Shown: one piece after another, positions 24,640 to 37,394 of the stretch
Position numbering within the stretch: position 1 is the first letter of the stretch
Layout: every line of letters starts with the position of its first letter
Assembly: GCA_037903355.1 (NCBI GenBank)
Contig: JBAJFE010000005.1
Span: 1,984,001 to 2,048,000 of the forward strand
Length of the DNA stretch: 64,000 nt
Source: Trichuris trichiura
Lineage: Eukaryota > Nematoda > Enoplea > Trichinellida > Trichuridae
Reading direction: 5' to 3'
The notes under the pieces: generated by a model
Databases searched by the model: none
Told to the model about the DNA's origin: nothing
The model's input: the letters and a program-made list of their open reading frames with translations, nothing else
Translations under genes and position numbers: made by a program

Positions 24640-26751
24640 TCAGTAGACGTTGCCGGAACGATCCGGCGAAGCGGGAAAATAGATATCCATGGATTCGACA
24701 AAGCGTAAACGATAAAGTTCCGGCGAAACAACCGTCGGCAGTTGGCCGCTGACCGATACGCTTTTGACCCAAGATTCTATTCGTTTGTCCCATGTGTAAG
24801 CTCGCAGATAATCAATGATACCCAGCAGTAGGACCGAATTGCCTTGATCAACTCCCATAAGCAGCGAATAGTCCATGATATGATTAGCGCTTAGGAAAAC
24901 AGTATCGTTTCGTATTGCCTCGTCCAACTTTGCCTTGGAGGCCGAATTCAAGTAGAAAGACTCCAAGCAAACTTTTTCCATTAAATTTTGGTCTAACAAC
25001 ACCAGATCCGTCGATGTCGATTGTTTCAACCTTTCGGACGTATGCCGATTGCGTTGCGAACCCTTCAGATCGTACACTTGACGAACATCGCGACCGTAGA
25101 ACAAATATTCCATAACGATCAAGTCGGTCTTGAAGGCTGCGTTCGTTTGACTATTCTTGAAGCCTATACGGTAGGCGCCAAATATTTTAACCAAACTACT
25201 AACCGACTTTTCTTCCCCGTTCAAATTTGCTGAAGCGGCAACGTGGGCAAAATATTGGGGAGCAAAACGAACAAACGACTGAAGCTCAAAGTGAGACATT
25301 TGCTTGAGAATAAAACGGCGGTCGCGAGTTCGGAAAAATTTTGCTCCCGACTTCCCGCCAGTCGGCTGCCATCGTTCGCAGCTCGCCAACGATCGTACAA
25401 ACGTTGACTCGTCGAAAGGGCACAGCAAAGTTCGTAAGGCGAGAAAAAGTTTTGGAAAGTACATTTTGCAATAAAACTGCGCCGCCGAGTCGGAGAATTG
25501 CACTTCCAACGGTATGGTGGTGGACTCGCTGAGGCAAGCTTTTCCCTCGGGAGACGAAGATGATGAAGCTGCCTCTTTAAGAAGCGACTGAATGTCTTCA
25601 CTGTCCATCCCTAAGCTGTCAACAAAGTCTTGATACTCGTTGGTAGCCAACGCATAGGCAATTATAGTGCCTGGCTGGCGTTCGTCCACGGCCACAGGCA
25701 CCTTGCCAATCGGCAAACAGAAGTGTTGTTCCGGGATAAAAGGAGAATTCAGCTGCGCCGCGGCAACCACCTTTTGCATAGCTTTCAACTCTTCGGACAG
25801 TTGCTTCCTTGTAGGGATATCTTCGCTAGTACTACCATTGTGATTTTTATCAAAAGCTGAAATGTAGCTGCAATTGTAGCGTAAAGCAAAACTTTGCCTC
25901 ACTACACAACGTTGTCCGTTCATGGCAAGCTATGCTCGGGAAAAAAATTTAAGAACTTACCTCGCAGTGACAACACCTTTAAACGAGCTAACAGCGCACG
26001 TGGAGATTAATAATCCCTACTAGTTAAAAGAATGTGAAGCAGCGGACCCCCCAAATTATTACTTTATTATTATTGTAAAAAGCAAATAGTTGCCTTTAAA
26101 AACTTTAAAAAGTTTTTAGCTTACTTGACTCGTTTTTGGCAAATACGAACGGGAAAAATTCATGTATATCTTTTGCATTATTATTACTATTGAAAAACGT
26201 TTACAAATTTTAACCGGTTTTTATCACATGACGTTTATTATTATAAATGTTGCTTGCGGAGCTTTCTGCTCGCTCTGGGACACGTCCTCAGCAGGACCCG
26301 GCTAAACAGCAACAACTAACCGACAAGGAGCAAACAAACAATGCAAACCCGTCCGTTTTAAACGAAACAGGTTTTAAACGCTCCTCTTCCCTCTGACTGA
26401 CCCTTCTTCGTTCTTTCTCTGCGCTACGTCCTTCGTTGTCTTTGTTTGCTTCTTTTCCCTTTTCTTTCTTTTAGCCAACATAGGCATTTGGCTTTGTTTT
26501 TCTTTTCTTCTTTTCCTCTTCGTAACGGGTTTTTTGTAAGCGACCAAAGCTCGACGGGGCAAGATAGAACTGATAGGTGCGGTCTCGGCCGAAGTCGGTC
26601 GGATGGAGGGGCTTGCAACCATGAAGACGGGTCCCGGAGTGATCCGAAAGCCCCGCAAGCAACGTTTATGGCAATAAACGTTATGCGATAGAAACGGGTT
26701 AAAACAGTAAAAGCTTTTCAAAAAAATTTACAAAAAAAACCGTTCAGAAGG

Positions 26752-26814
<63 letters not shown>

Positions 26815-29800
26815 GCCCTTGAAAGTGACCTGAACGTAATTTAAACGCCGAGCTTTCTGGTTTTATTGTTTCTTAAACAGGCGTACTGTAATTTCTATCA
26901 TGAACATCAAACATTTGCATTTAAATTTGTTTACATTTCACTGAACACAGAATACTTTTTGATGCGCATGTACGTTTCCACTTTTGTACATTTACGCAAC
27001 CTTTACCCTATTTTATTTGCGCATTGATGACAGTGGGCTTTTTGGGATTTCCTTTGTTAATGCATTACGAAGGGTCAAACACGACAAAACGATAAAAACT
27101 GTGTTCGCAAATCAGCTGTATAAGTTCAAATGGTGAACATCGAAGATAGTTCTTTAACGTCCCTAGCGCGCTTATAGAGAAAACTCGAAGCAAAGAAACG
27201 GTCAAGATTTGTCAGCATTCACAATTTCCCAGCAAACAAGTCTTCAAAGCTTAACGGACTTCCCAAAGATAGTACTCTTTTACGATGATAAACAAAAAAA
27301 GCAACAATAATAATTTTAACAAGAATTATTATTCTTGAAAATTGGATGCTTCGTAACGGAATGATATTTCATAGTTTTCTAGATCTTTTACGGCTTTTCC
27401 CGTTTTTATCTGCTTGGTATCTGTAATTCAAACGAAACAATGTTTGAATTGTTTGAATTGTTTCGTTTGAATTACAGATACCAAGCAGATAAAAACGGGA
27501 AAAGCCGTAAAAGATCTAGAAAACTAAGAATTATTATTATTATATTTTCATGAATACATTTATGATAACAGTATTTCCGAGTTACGCTCTTCTTTTTTAA
27601 AAGCTGAGCACATAGTGGAGCACCTTATGCTAAAATGGACAAAATAAAACCAATTCCATGCGATAATGTCGGTTTGCTGTCTTGCACAGCTTATGCCGCC
27701 TATTAGTACCATCGTTTTCAAAATTAACATTTCATACAAGCTCATAAAACACGTAAATATAGTCTTCTATCATTCAATGTCATTTGGAAAAATAGGAAAA
27801 ACGCATTTTCGCCGTCGTTGAAATGGGCTTAGAGGATCCATTTACACAAAAAATATGAAAGGCTCCTTTCCAAGCCAAGTTCTCCTATCTTCCTAACTAA
27901 AAAATAAAAACTTACGAAGTCCCCGCGAAGTGTTACGCTAACATTAATAGTTCCCTTACTTTTGCGTCAACGGACCGCCGTAAAATATTTAAATTGAATA
28001 AGATGAAAAAAATTTACATTACCACTTCCGTTCAGATCGTCAGGAACAAATTTGCCAGTCGAATCAGCTTCTCTATCCGACCATCGGCTTTTCAATGGGC
28101 ACGCAACAAAGTCGCAGACAATGCAGTTCCAAGCGAACATTTGAGCCGCCAGTATTCGATGACAAATCACAAGAGAATCTTCAACTTCCCGCCATTTGTT
28201 TTGCAGCCGAGAAAAACCGTTTTCGTCCTTTTTTAAAGTTGCCACCACTGCGCGTAGACGTTCCATCTCGTCGACAAAAGATCGCTGAGCCGATTCGTGA
28301 ACGGACTGAAGTTCCGATACCAAATTTGCTACCTGCTGAGCACAGCCGACTGTTTCGCATTGAGCCACAATGATCGCTACCGACTTGAGCATTTGATTAA
28401 AAAGATAGTCGGCCTTTTGCTCGACCAATTCAACTTCGCTAAGAAACTCCTCTTCGCTTACCTGCAAAAGTTGCAGTTGAGCTTTACGCGCGCTAATATA
28501 CGCAACTTGTGTTACTCGTTCTTGCTCGCCGGCTAACGACAGCGAAGCAAAGCTGGTTGAGAAAAGACTAATCGGCTGGCAACGAAAGGATACCAACGTG
28601 TTTTGTCGAGCAAAAAATTGCACATGATCATGAAACAAGCAATGGTCGCACGTTTCCTCGGCGAGCATCGACGATAGACGAACGCCGTGGAATAAATAGT
28701 CAAGAAATGTTGCAAAGGACAATTGCCAAAATTGCTGAGTCATTTTACGCTCCGACGTGGAAGCTTTGCAATGCCTGCACCAACTCCAAAGAACGATTTG
28801 GTTACCGCTGCTACTTTCTTCGCTCAACGAATTCGGTGGAACTCCCATCGCGTGAACGCTCACTTCAACGCTCGTGGAGCCTAGCACAAATCTTCTTATA
28901 TGATTCACCTTTAAATTTAAACCCATTTAAGCTTGGACGAATGAACAGCGCGCAAAAGAGCTTTGCAGTACCATTTTTTCTTCGCATCCTTCTCGCGGAC
29001 ATTGGCAGTCGGCATCAAGGCAATAATCTTCAAGGTAAACACCCAAAGGTAGATCGGTTGGACCGTACAATTTCACCGAGAACGTATGCGGATTTATGCA
29101 ATATCTTGAAGGTACGCCGGATTTTAACAAATATGACGAGAGCAGAGCGGTGAATCGACAGTAGGCAAACGGGTGTCGCCAATTTGTAAACCACATCTGC
29201 CCTTCGAGCGCCTTCAAAGCCCCAGTGGTGCTTTGCGTATTATTCGAGCATTGGGACTTGAAGCTTTTGGTCAACAATTTGCCCCCCTGAGCGCGGTAGT
29301 CGGCCAACAAACGACGAGTATCCAAATGGTTGGCTTTTCTTTTCAACGGTTGTACAATGAACGGATGCAAAGGTAGGCTTAGCCTTTTTCTGCTTACAAA
29401 TTCGGGATTCGTACAGTCGTTGCAAAATTCAGCCCAACTGACAACCGACGAAGACGAACGTTTTTTGGATGGAAAAGGATGTATAAAGGGACTATACTTG
29501 ATAAGGTCGCGCGGGAAACCGGCGCTTTCGTTACCGCAACTGCCTTCCTCCAACATGGTCAGACAAGTTCGACACGAGACGTGTTCAAAGGTAGCGCTTT
29601 CCTTTACGCTCACTGCCTGCAGCGAGTCGAGCATTTCTACTTCAAGTCGAGCCGAGTAGATGGAAGCGATAAGATGTTTTAAAATTTTTTTAACCACGTA
29701 CAATTGCCACTTGCATGGTCCGCTGAGAAGAATAGTGCATCCAAGCTGCGGAGGGCAATCTTCAAACCGACAAAGCATTTTCGTACTTCCGTCAAGCAGC

Positions 29801-31502
29801 GTCACTTGCTCGGTACGAAATAGACCGCAACGACCCATACGAGACTTGAATTCAACCGAGTGGACAACGTCGCAACGGGTGCAACGAGCTATACGCTGAA
29901 TAGCCGACCGTTTTACGTTGTGCAAAACGGTTAGACCGCTTTGGCTGAACAATTCCTGAGCCGTCGACGCGACGGAGTCCTCGACAATAAGGATATCCGG
30001 CTGGTGAGCCAACACTTTATGCACCACCTGACGGAGATGATAGCTTTCCTGCATGATGATCGCGTCAATGGAACAAAATTTCCCCTTCGTCCGTTCGTAC
30101 TCGATAGGACCCTGAATCATCAAAATTTTCGGCAACCGAATGCGCTGCAACATATGCTGTCGAAGGACACCCTTTGTGCATACTGTACCTGAAATAAAAC
30201 CTATTCTGCAAATGAAATGAACTAACCTGCTTATCAATTAGGAATTTAAAAAATACAGTACAAAGAGATAAGAGGTCGTGTTCGAAATTGCTTCGCAGGT
30301 ATATTACCATAGACCAAATCGGCGGACGGCTGCGAACATCGACGAATTGTTTTCACGTGAACGTAGGACAGGATACTCATGTCGTCTCCGTTGGTTTTCG
30401 TCTCCGGTTGGACGGTGAAAGCAACCTGTTCGGCCAGCTGCATAATGATGTCGCGCCACGGATCGAACGGTACGTCTTCAATATGCAACAGATACTCCAA
30501 CTGTCTGCCCAATTTTTCCAAAAATATATGCATCGTATCGGCCACAACGGGACGCAAAGGTGACGGCGCCAAAGGATGTGCTCGAGGGGAACGAACCAAA
30601 GGCAAAGGAGAGGCATCGCCTGACCCGCGGCCGTCGGTTGTCGCCGGTTGATTTTGAGAAACTTGTACCTGAACATCAAACTTCCCGCCGCCAACACCGT
30701 CCAAATCCTCTCTGGAAGAACGGGCAACATGGTCAGGCGTCGACGAGCTCAAAATTGAGTAGTGATTCAAAAAGTCGACGTTTAAATCAGTAGCTTGAAT
30801 CTCGCGTAGCCATTCGGGTTCCGGATCGTCGACGAAATTTTCAAAATGGCCATCTGCGGCTGACTCCTCAATTAGGCAATTATCTCCATCATCGTCTAGC
30901 GAGCTGGCGTTGGCTAACGGAGCCGAATGCTCCCTTTTGGAAACGATGTCCCGTTTAAGGAGCGCTTCGGCCGAATAGCTCGCATTGCTATCGCTCGCGA
31001 ATCCCGAAAATGGAGTAGCCATATCGGGCACGCTTCGAAAAAGGTCTTTCTTCGATTTACCCGAATTGGGGTTACCCGTTCTGGTAGTCAGCCTGTTGTT
31101 GCGCACCATGTTGTGACAAAAGTTGCAAACGCGCAGGTCGGTTGTGTAGCCGAACAAACGGCCAGACACTTCCAGGCTGCAGCAGCGGGAGCAAAATATT
31201 TGCCCGCAAATACGGCAATGATGCTTTCGGCGAAAAGTTGTGAACTTTTCCTGAAATCTGAAACGTCAACGCGCGCTCGAGACGAAAAAGACGAACTCGG
31301 CATTCGTAGCAGACTTTCCCTCTTGAATCCGGCATCCAGCATTGCCGGAAGTTGCTACGGTTATAGTCCGCCAGGTTGTCGTTGGCAGCACCGGCTTCTC
31401 TTTGATCTTCAGCTTCGCCTTCGGATGGCGGCAAACTGCTCCCACCATGGTGAGCATGCTGGATTCGCAGAGATGACTCATCATTGCTAACAGCTGCCTT
31501 TC
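24640..31502 (-). CDS. PIKFYVE: 1-phosphatidylinositol 3-phosphate 5-kinase (PIKfyve/Fab1)
   Basis: Makes PI(3,5)P2 from PI3P on endosomes and controls endolysosome size and traffic. Domains in order: an N-terminal FYVE finger near 31370-31110 with CWMPDSRGKVCYEC, then after a 47-55 nt intron EKFTTFRRKHHCRICGQIFC; a low-complexity acidic/Ser linker; a CCT (TCP-1-like) domain from about 30190 with PKILMIQGPIEYERTKGKF and GCTILLSGPCKWQL; a cysteine-rich region with VNHIRRFVLG and VLWSWCRHCKAS; and a PIP kinase domain in one exon (25923-24640) with GGKSGAKFFRTRDRRFILKQ, YDLKGSQRNRH, MDYSLLMGVD and GIIDYLRAYTWDKRIE. An in-frame TAA at 28927 falls inside a 72-nt intron (ATG/GTACTG...TTAAAG/GTGAAT). 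The first coding exon upstream of 31502 was not found. The kinase exon is separated from the rest by about 2 kb carrying repeats, assumed to be intronic. Confidence 0.92.
26374..26721 (-). other. Basic Lys/Arg-rich open frame of doubtful status
   Basis: A 115-codon frame within the presumed long PIKfyve intron region, with a Ser/Thr/Pro segment followed by a Lys/Arg/Gln-rich tail (KPVTKRKRRKEKQSQ). It has an ATG and no recognised domain. It could be an alternative exon, a small gene or purine-rich low-complexity DNA. Confidence 0.2.
26752..26814. repeat. (ATT)21 microsatellite
   Basis: A perfect ATT trinucleotide array of 21 units between the PIKfyve kinase exon and the upstream exons. Scattered shorter ATT/TTA runs occur nearby (26040-26240, 27300-27340, 27530-27545). 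Confidence 0.97.
27372..27526. repeat. Perfect 69-bp inverted repeat with 17-nt loop
   Basis: Left arm 27372-27440 is the exact reverse complement of right arm 27458-27526, with spacer 27441-27457. I checked all 69 positions by eye and found no mismatch. Flanks are AT-rich with TTATT runs. As RNA it would form a long uninterrupted duplex, on either strand, inside the presumed PIKfyve intron. It may be a foldback mobile element, a recent inverted duplication or a small-RNA precursor. Confidence 0.95.
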
Positions 31503-32529
31503 CTGAAACAATCATTTGGCGTAATATGGAAAAAAGTTTAAAAAAAGGGTAAAAACCCGGAAGTACGTCGCTGGATGAATGTGCGAACAAGCAAACAATA
31601 TGAGAGTTGCAGCCGAAGTTCTTAATCATTCGCTGTCTAATATAAAGCATTTACTTTACTACGCGACGACGGGGAATGAGAACGCTTCCTTCAGCTTTTC
31701 TTGGAATGTAGGAAGGACATATTCGCGTTAACTATCTACCTATTAAGGGTAGTTACATTATCAAATATTAAAGCCTACAAAATAAAGCCAAAAACCGAAC
31801 CCATAAGCAAGGATGACTTAAAGTCTACATTACTTTATATTCGAACCTGCATTTTTATTTAAAAAACTACAGTAACCGAGTCCAGAACATTCTTGCTTAG
31901 AAATGGAATCAGCAATCTTTAAGCTGAACAGCATTTCGAAGTTTCCGAACCAACCTCTGTATAAGCGAAATTGCTAAGGGCAACTGTGAACCGATTTATA
32001 AAGGAAACCTTTTGCAAAATTACTCATATGATGTAATGTTCAACCCTAACAACAGCCAAAGAGTAGAACAGCTCTTTGTGGACCGAATTCTTGAAAAAAA
32101 GTTGATTAACGCAGACAAAAAGCATGGTTAATCATTGGCTGTTAAAATTTCACGCTGCTTAGCTCAAGCTGTCAACGCATAACGGTAAAATACGAAACGC
32201 CAATACCTCCTTTGCCGGACAACCATCGAGAAAAAGATGCGGCCATTTCGTTGATCATCATCCGCGTCTGTACCCGCGTGCTACTTGCTTCGGCCGTGGA
32301 GCTGAAATCGCAAGCGTCGTATCATTTTACAAGCTTACGGTATAAAACAACAAAAGGTACATTGTGCTGTTAAATCATTAAGCTTTCCAAATTCGCACAA
32401 TGGCCAAAAAAGAACGCGCACGCAGAGCTTAGAATAAATTAACACAATTGCTACAGTATACAACACTTGAAAACACAAAAATAAAAGTACAGTACACACA
32501 TATTTCAACGGGCGTTCTCTAGCGTGAAA
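31503..32529. promoter_or_regulatory. Divergent intergenic region, PIKfyve (left) and TFIIF-alpha (right)
   Basis: About 1 kb between two genes transcribed away from each other, so it should hold both promoters and the unlocated first PIKfyve exon. No TATA box or other element can be named with confidence. TACAGTA words occur at about 31869, 32452 and 32489. Confidence 0.4.
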
Positions 32530-34391
32530 ATGAGCGCTTCGAGCACGCGCGAGGAGTTCATCGTACGCGTGCCCGAATTGTCTCCCGAGCAAAAGGTGAC
32601 AATTTTCAAATTTGGAGGAAATCTTGGCGTTGACGTCATAAAGTGGAACCACGTTACGCTCGATCGCGAGGACAACGCGGACGTGTACGCCGAGGAGGAT
32701 GTAATGCCAAAGTTCGGAGCCGGTTCCGAATATGGAAAGCACGCTCGGCTAGAGGCTCGCAAGAAAAAACTCGGTAGTTATTATTTCATTTTTAACGCGC
32801 GCGCGCGTTGGCAAACGTCCTTCTGCCCTTTTCCTCCCGCAGGTTATCGTTCCCAACAGTATCGGCGCTCCGAACAGCCCTGGCTGCTGACCGTTAACGA
32901 TAAGCATACGCGTAAATATCGAGGCATACGAGAGGGCGGCGTTTCCGAACATGCCGACTATTGGATTTTCGTAAAAAGTGGAGAAAACATCTTCGACGCC
33001 TATCCCGTATCGGAATGGTACAACTTTATGGCTGTTTCAAGATTTAAAGCTCTCGACATCGATCAAGCTGAGGAAAAGTTCAAAGAGTAAGCTAACCGTA
33101 CAAATAACCTAACTTCAACGTCCATTTCGCCTAGGCGTGGTAAAGTTCTCAATCAGTTTGCTTTAAAGACTCAACTCCGAACTGCGAACAGTGAAGCCAA
33201 CGAGGAAGAGGTTAAATTTCGCCGAACGAAATTTATTATAATAAATCTACAGTACTTTGCTTGCAGGTTGCGGGTGAATCAACCAAAGAAAGCAACGAAA
33301 AGGAGCAGAGCAGAAAAAGTAGCGTCAGTCGTTTAAAGACGGTCATTGGGTAATCGGGCGTTTTTCCAGTGGCTATGAAAGCGCAAGCGAAGAAACGAAA
33401 AGAGCTAAAGAAGCAAGCAAAAATAAGGCGCCAAAAAGATGCCAATGAGGAAGATCTTATTGCCTCAGCGGAGTCGGATGATGGCGACGAGGAGGGACGA
33501 GAAATTGATTATATGTCCGATACGGATACGGACGTGTACGAACCTTCCCTCCGAGTCTCTATGTTGCGTTCAGTTAAGATTTTCAGATCGGACGAACCGG
33601 AAAAAAAGCAAGCCGAACAGCTCATTGGTGTCGACGAAGAAATAGGTATGCGAGCGCTTATTGGGTCGGACGAAGAGGAGGAGGAGGAAAACGAGGAAGA
33701 TAACGAAGCGGACCCAACTCGCAAAAGCACTCTGAACGGAATGGAAGCATTTGCTTCGACAGCCGATTTCGGACCGGGAGATGAGCCCGGTAAGAACTCT
33801 ACTTAAAAACCCTATACATTGCTCATCGTTGTCTGTATAGAATCTGAAAGTGACTCCGATTCGGATGACCCCGACAGCGATAGGATAAAGTCTGCATTCT
33901 TGCTGCAGGTTGGGGCGAGTTTTCTTATTTGAAGCTTCTAGGTTCAACAATAATGCCGTAATAATATTTTGCTTTAGAAAAAGAAGGAAATGACAACAAC
34001 AGAAGTTAGTAGCGAAGCCCCTACGTCCGACTTGAAAAGACGTATGGAAGGTGGCGAGCCAGCTGGCGGCTCCGCTCCCGAAAAGAAAGCGAAAGTTGAA
34101 AGGTTAACCTCGTATGCAAATTAAGAAGAGCAAAGCAAGGTGAGGTAGGATCGTTTTAGCGACAAGGCAAAAGATGGACGTAGCGAGATTACCGAAGAAG
34201 AAGTGCGACGATACTTGGAAAGGAAGCCACTTTCTTGTATGGAGTTGGTGTCGAAATTCAAGCCGCGTTGTTCTAAAATGTCAAAGCAAGAAATAGTCCA
34301 ACGCATGGCTACCGTTTTGAAGAAGCTGAAGCCTGAACAATTTCGTCGCAACGATACTCTTTATTTTTCCATGGCCGGACGCAGAGGTTAA
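32530..34391 (+). CDS. GTF2F1: General transcription factor IIF subunit 1 (RAP74)
   Basis: Large subunit of TFIIF, which binds RNA polymerase II and helps recruit it to promoters. Start at ATG 32530-32532 (MSASSTREEFIVRVPE); exon 1 ends at 32773 and exon 2 opens at 32843 after a 69-nt intron, giving KKKLGYRSQQYRRSEQPW. The N-terminal triple-barrel domain includes EYGKHARLEARKK, YRGIREGGVSEHADYWIFV and FMAVSRFKALDIDQAEE. The centre is highly acidic with Ser/Asp/Glu runs (about 33430-33800), as in RAP74. The C-terminal winged helix reads EEVRRYLERKPLSCMELVSKF and ends RNDTLYFSMAGRRG at TAA 34389-34391. The 3' end converges on POGLUT with only 89 bp between stop codons. Confidence 0.93.
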
Positions 34392-34480
34392 TCTATACGC
34401 GACGTATTGGAAAGATCTGCTCGTCCTGCAAGGCTTGGCGGTTTTTTTTCTTATCTTTTGTTGACGGCCATCCAATTGGG

Positions 34481-36604
34481 TTACAGTTCCTCGCCCTGTT
34501 TTATTTTTTGAACGCAAGAGCAACGCGTCTGCTTCTTTGACGGCTGCTGAGCGACTTCTTCAAAATGCGACATGTTGAAGTTGAGTAATGGATGTTGCAA
34601 AATCTTTTTGTATCTCTAAACCATATACGCACGCTGAATAAAGCTTTGATACGTCAGCTTACAGTAAACTCACCAGTAGAACTTCAATGTTGTAGCAGTA
34701 GATCTCCCGCGGCATAACGTTGTCCTTCAAAAAAGTGTGCGCATTAGAAATAATTTTAAGCACCTGAAAAACGAGCACGTATACGGATGCTGCGCTTTTG
34801 TCCCTTGTACCTTTTTTGGATTACGCTTTGCCCACTTAATCTTTTCAAGAAGATTCGACAAATCCGCTTTGAAAGGAACGTAATGGACACCTGGCTGCAA
34901 GCCGCGATAGTAGTGCTCGTAGTAGTCGGAGTCTTGCTTCAACACGAGACTATTTCCGGCAAGAAGCAGAGTTAGGCGATAGGCTGCCACTGTGCCGTCC
35001 ACATTCACTTGATACTTATACTGTAGGTTTAAAAAAATAATTTGAATAGTCATGAAGTGAATGCAGGTTACCTTGAAAAAGTCTTGAAATGGAATAGTTG
35101 CTACAGCAGGTCCGTACACGGGTATGTCGTTATTGAAGAAAAAGAAATGAGTTAAGGCCGCATCCAAAAGGTCGGGATGGCTACGAGAAATATTAACCAG
35201 CAGAAGACGCTCCTTTCGCGAGTCTCTGCCGCGCCAGAAAGCTTTTGACGTTTTGTTTTCCCACGAAACCTGGCGTAGTTCGGAGACTTTCAGCAGATCT
35301 TGATTATAGGACAAATCGGTCTTCAGCGTATTTAGCATAACCTCGTAAGAGGGCAGTACTATATCCAGCGAGTCGGCAGACCCGCACCAAGCAATAATTG
35401 GTACCGGCGGTTTGCTTTGACGTCTTCGAAGTTCCAACGGCCAGTCACCCAAATTTAAAACAAAATCAACATCCGGCAGCCAAACCTTGAAAGCAATGAT
35501 AAGATAAGCTTTACTGGACCGCATTCGTCTTCTGGCAAATAGACCACTGCGTACAGATTGAGTAAACTTTCAAAATGGGTGGAGGGATACAGTATGAAAC
35601 CTGAACATCAGTTAAGTTTGAATTTTTCATTCCTAGCGTTAACATTCTAAGCAATAATTATTTAACGCTACAGTTTTTGACGGAAACACTATCCAAGGTG
35701 GCTTTGATTTGAGAAAAAGACGTTACAAGAAAAGAAGGCTTAACGGTTAATTTAAGTTAAAGGATTAGCAGGTTACCTTTCTTGTAATCGAAAGCAATGC
35801 CTTGTCGGAAAACTCGCTGAAGCCAACGTAGTGACCGTACGTCTTTTTGAAAATCTTGAAAAGTTGGCTAAGTAGGCAAAGGTTGGAAGTTAATTTAAAG
35901 TACCTTGTTTTCGCGAATTCGATAGTGAACTAAGCTGGCACCTTTGGTCTGCCAGCCCCACTTTCTCTCCACTTCGTCAATAACGTATTTAAAATCGACG
36001 CTTTCCTCCGGCCATGGGGCAAAGTCTTCGTCGATAAATTTGAAAAGATCTTGCCGGCAGCGCGCCGTAGCTTTCCATTCTTCCACCGGCATTGGGCAGT
36101 CGCAAATGTCCGCGTCCAACGTACCTAACGCGTCTGAACGTCAGAGAAAGCTAGAGTAAAATAAAGGGGACCAACCTTTGAGCAAATATTTGGAAGACAA
36201 GAGTTTGCCACTTTTTGAAAACACACCGACAAGCAAGTTGGCACACGTTTCACGAAGGACTAAACGTACATTGTAAGAACCGTCAAATGCGTCATAGACA
36301 AAGTGGTTAAATGAGCAAGGCCCGCTTTGGCTCCAAATACGCACGTCTATCGCGTCCTTGCCTTGAGATTCGGTTATGCTGAAGCATTAGGCCTAAGCCC
36401 AAGCTCAAAAAAGAAAAAAAGGTTCTACTTCATCCCGTGTTCGTCGACCAGTTGAACGAAGAAGTAGCGAGCAGGAAGCACCAATTTGGGCACTTCAATG
36501 GCAGGTCCGTAAACAATGGCACGGCTGATAACTGCAGCGAATACGCGGCTGAACAAATAAAACAAGCCGCTGGAGAAAAATAATGCAGCCTGAGGCCCAG
36601 CCAT
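34481..36604 (-). CDS. POGLUT2/3-like: Protein O-glucosyltransferase 2/3 (KDELC family, GT90)
   Basis: ER-lumen enzyme that transfers glucose to serine on EGF repeats of Notch and fibrillin-type proteins. Start at ATG 36602-36604 gives a hydrophobic signal peptide (MAGPQAALFFSSGLFYLFSR). A filamin-type Ig domain follows: VYGPAIEVPKLVLPARYFFV and DGSYNVRLVLR. The link ICDCPMPVEEWKA matches the family cysteine pair. The GT90 catalytic part carries LNLGDWPLELRRR, PIIAWCGSADSLDIV, FWRGRDSRKERLLLV, YQVNVDGTVAAYRL and LVLKQDSDYYEHYYRGLQP. The last exons give VLKIISNAHTFLKDNVMP and a tail CSCVQKIKQGEEL ending at TAA 34481-34483. The final four residues GEEL replace the usual KDEL-type ER retrieval signal. 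Confidence 0.92.
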
Positions 36605-37394
36605 AACAACTTTAATGTCTAAATAAAATTGCAATGAAAGCGCAGCTGACAAACCGTTGGGATAAGCAAACGAAAGGCTTTTCTTTAGCCGGCATAAAGT
36701 TTAAATGATTCACAGGTTACATTGTAGTACGGTGCAGCTGTTAGCCGACTTAAAGCCTCTAATCGGCAACTAATAATGATGCAAACGAAAACTGGTTTTA
36801 ATAACGCAAATAGACATCCAATTAATTGCTGTACCGCGCATTTTTGCGAGCTACTTCATGCATAGACTGGTCGCGTAAAGTTCGCTGCATTAAACGCATT
36901 TATTTTTTTGTACCTGCATTCCGTTAAAGAACTCGCGTTTTTTGTAAACATTATTCACCCCAAACTGTGCTGTACGCTACGTAGGCGCCTTGTTTTGGCG
37001 CGCATTTTTTTGTGCATCCGCAGGTTAAGCTAACCGCTACTTTTTTCTTTCAAAAAGCAACAAATCGACCAAAATTGCCGCGTCTCCATTCCGAACTAAC
37101 GGTGAGTAGTACAGTATGCTTTACCGCGTTCGATCTGTCTTCGAAGTTTGTTTCCGCTTTAATCGAACGTATTCGCCAGCCTTTGTTCAATGTTTTTAAT
37201 GCCACACTAACTGCGCCGATAAGGGCAATACGCTTGCGCGGATAAACACTACAAAAAACTGGTTGGCGAGTCACTCGTTATCGTAGGATAAGGGCGAAGC
37301 GATTATTATTTCCTACAGCTCGTCTGGCGTCCGATAAGTTCATTTGCAGAAATGTTTAGCGAAAAGCGTACGTTACATTGATTAACGAAAGGAA
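36605..37394. promoter_or_regulatory. Divergent intergenic region, POGLUT (left) and 37.4-kb gene (right)
   Basis: About 790 bp between divergent genes. Open frames here overlap on opposite strands (37012-37245 and 37050-37274) and have no recognisable content. No specific regulatory motif could be named. Confidence 0.35.

Noticed and set aside
28920..28935. In-frame TAA splitting the PIKfyve CCT/Cys-rich region into two ORFs, suggesting a pseudogene or stop readthrough
   Set aside because: A 72-nt GT...AG intron (ATG/GTACTG to TTAAAG/GTGAAT) contains the stop and its removal restores the conserved VNHIRRFV junction in phase.
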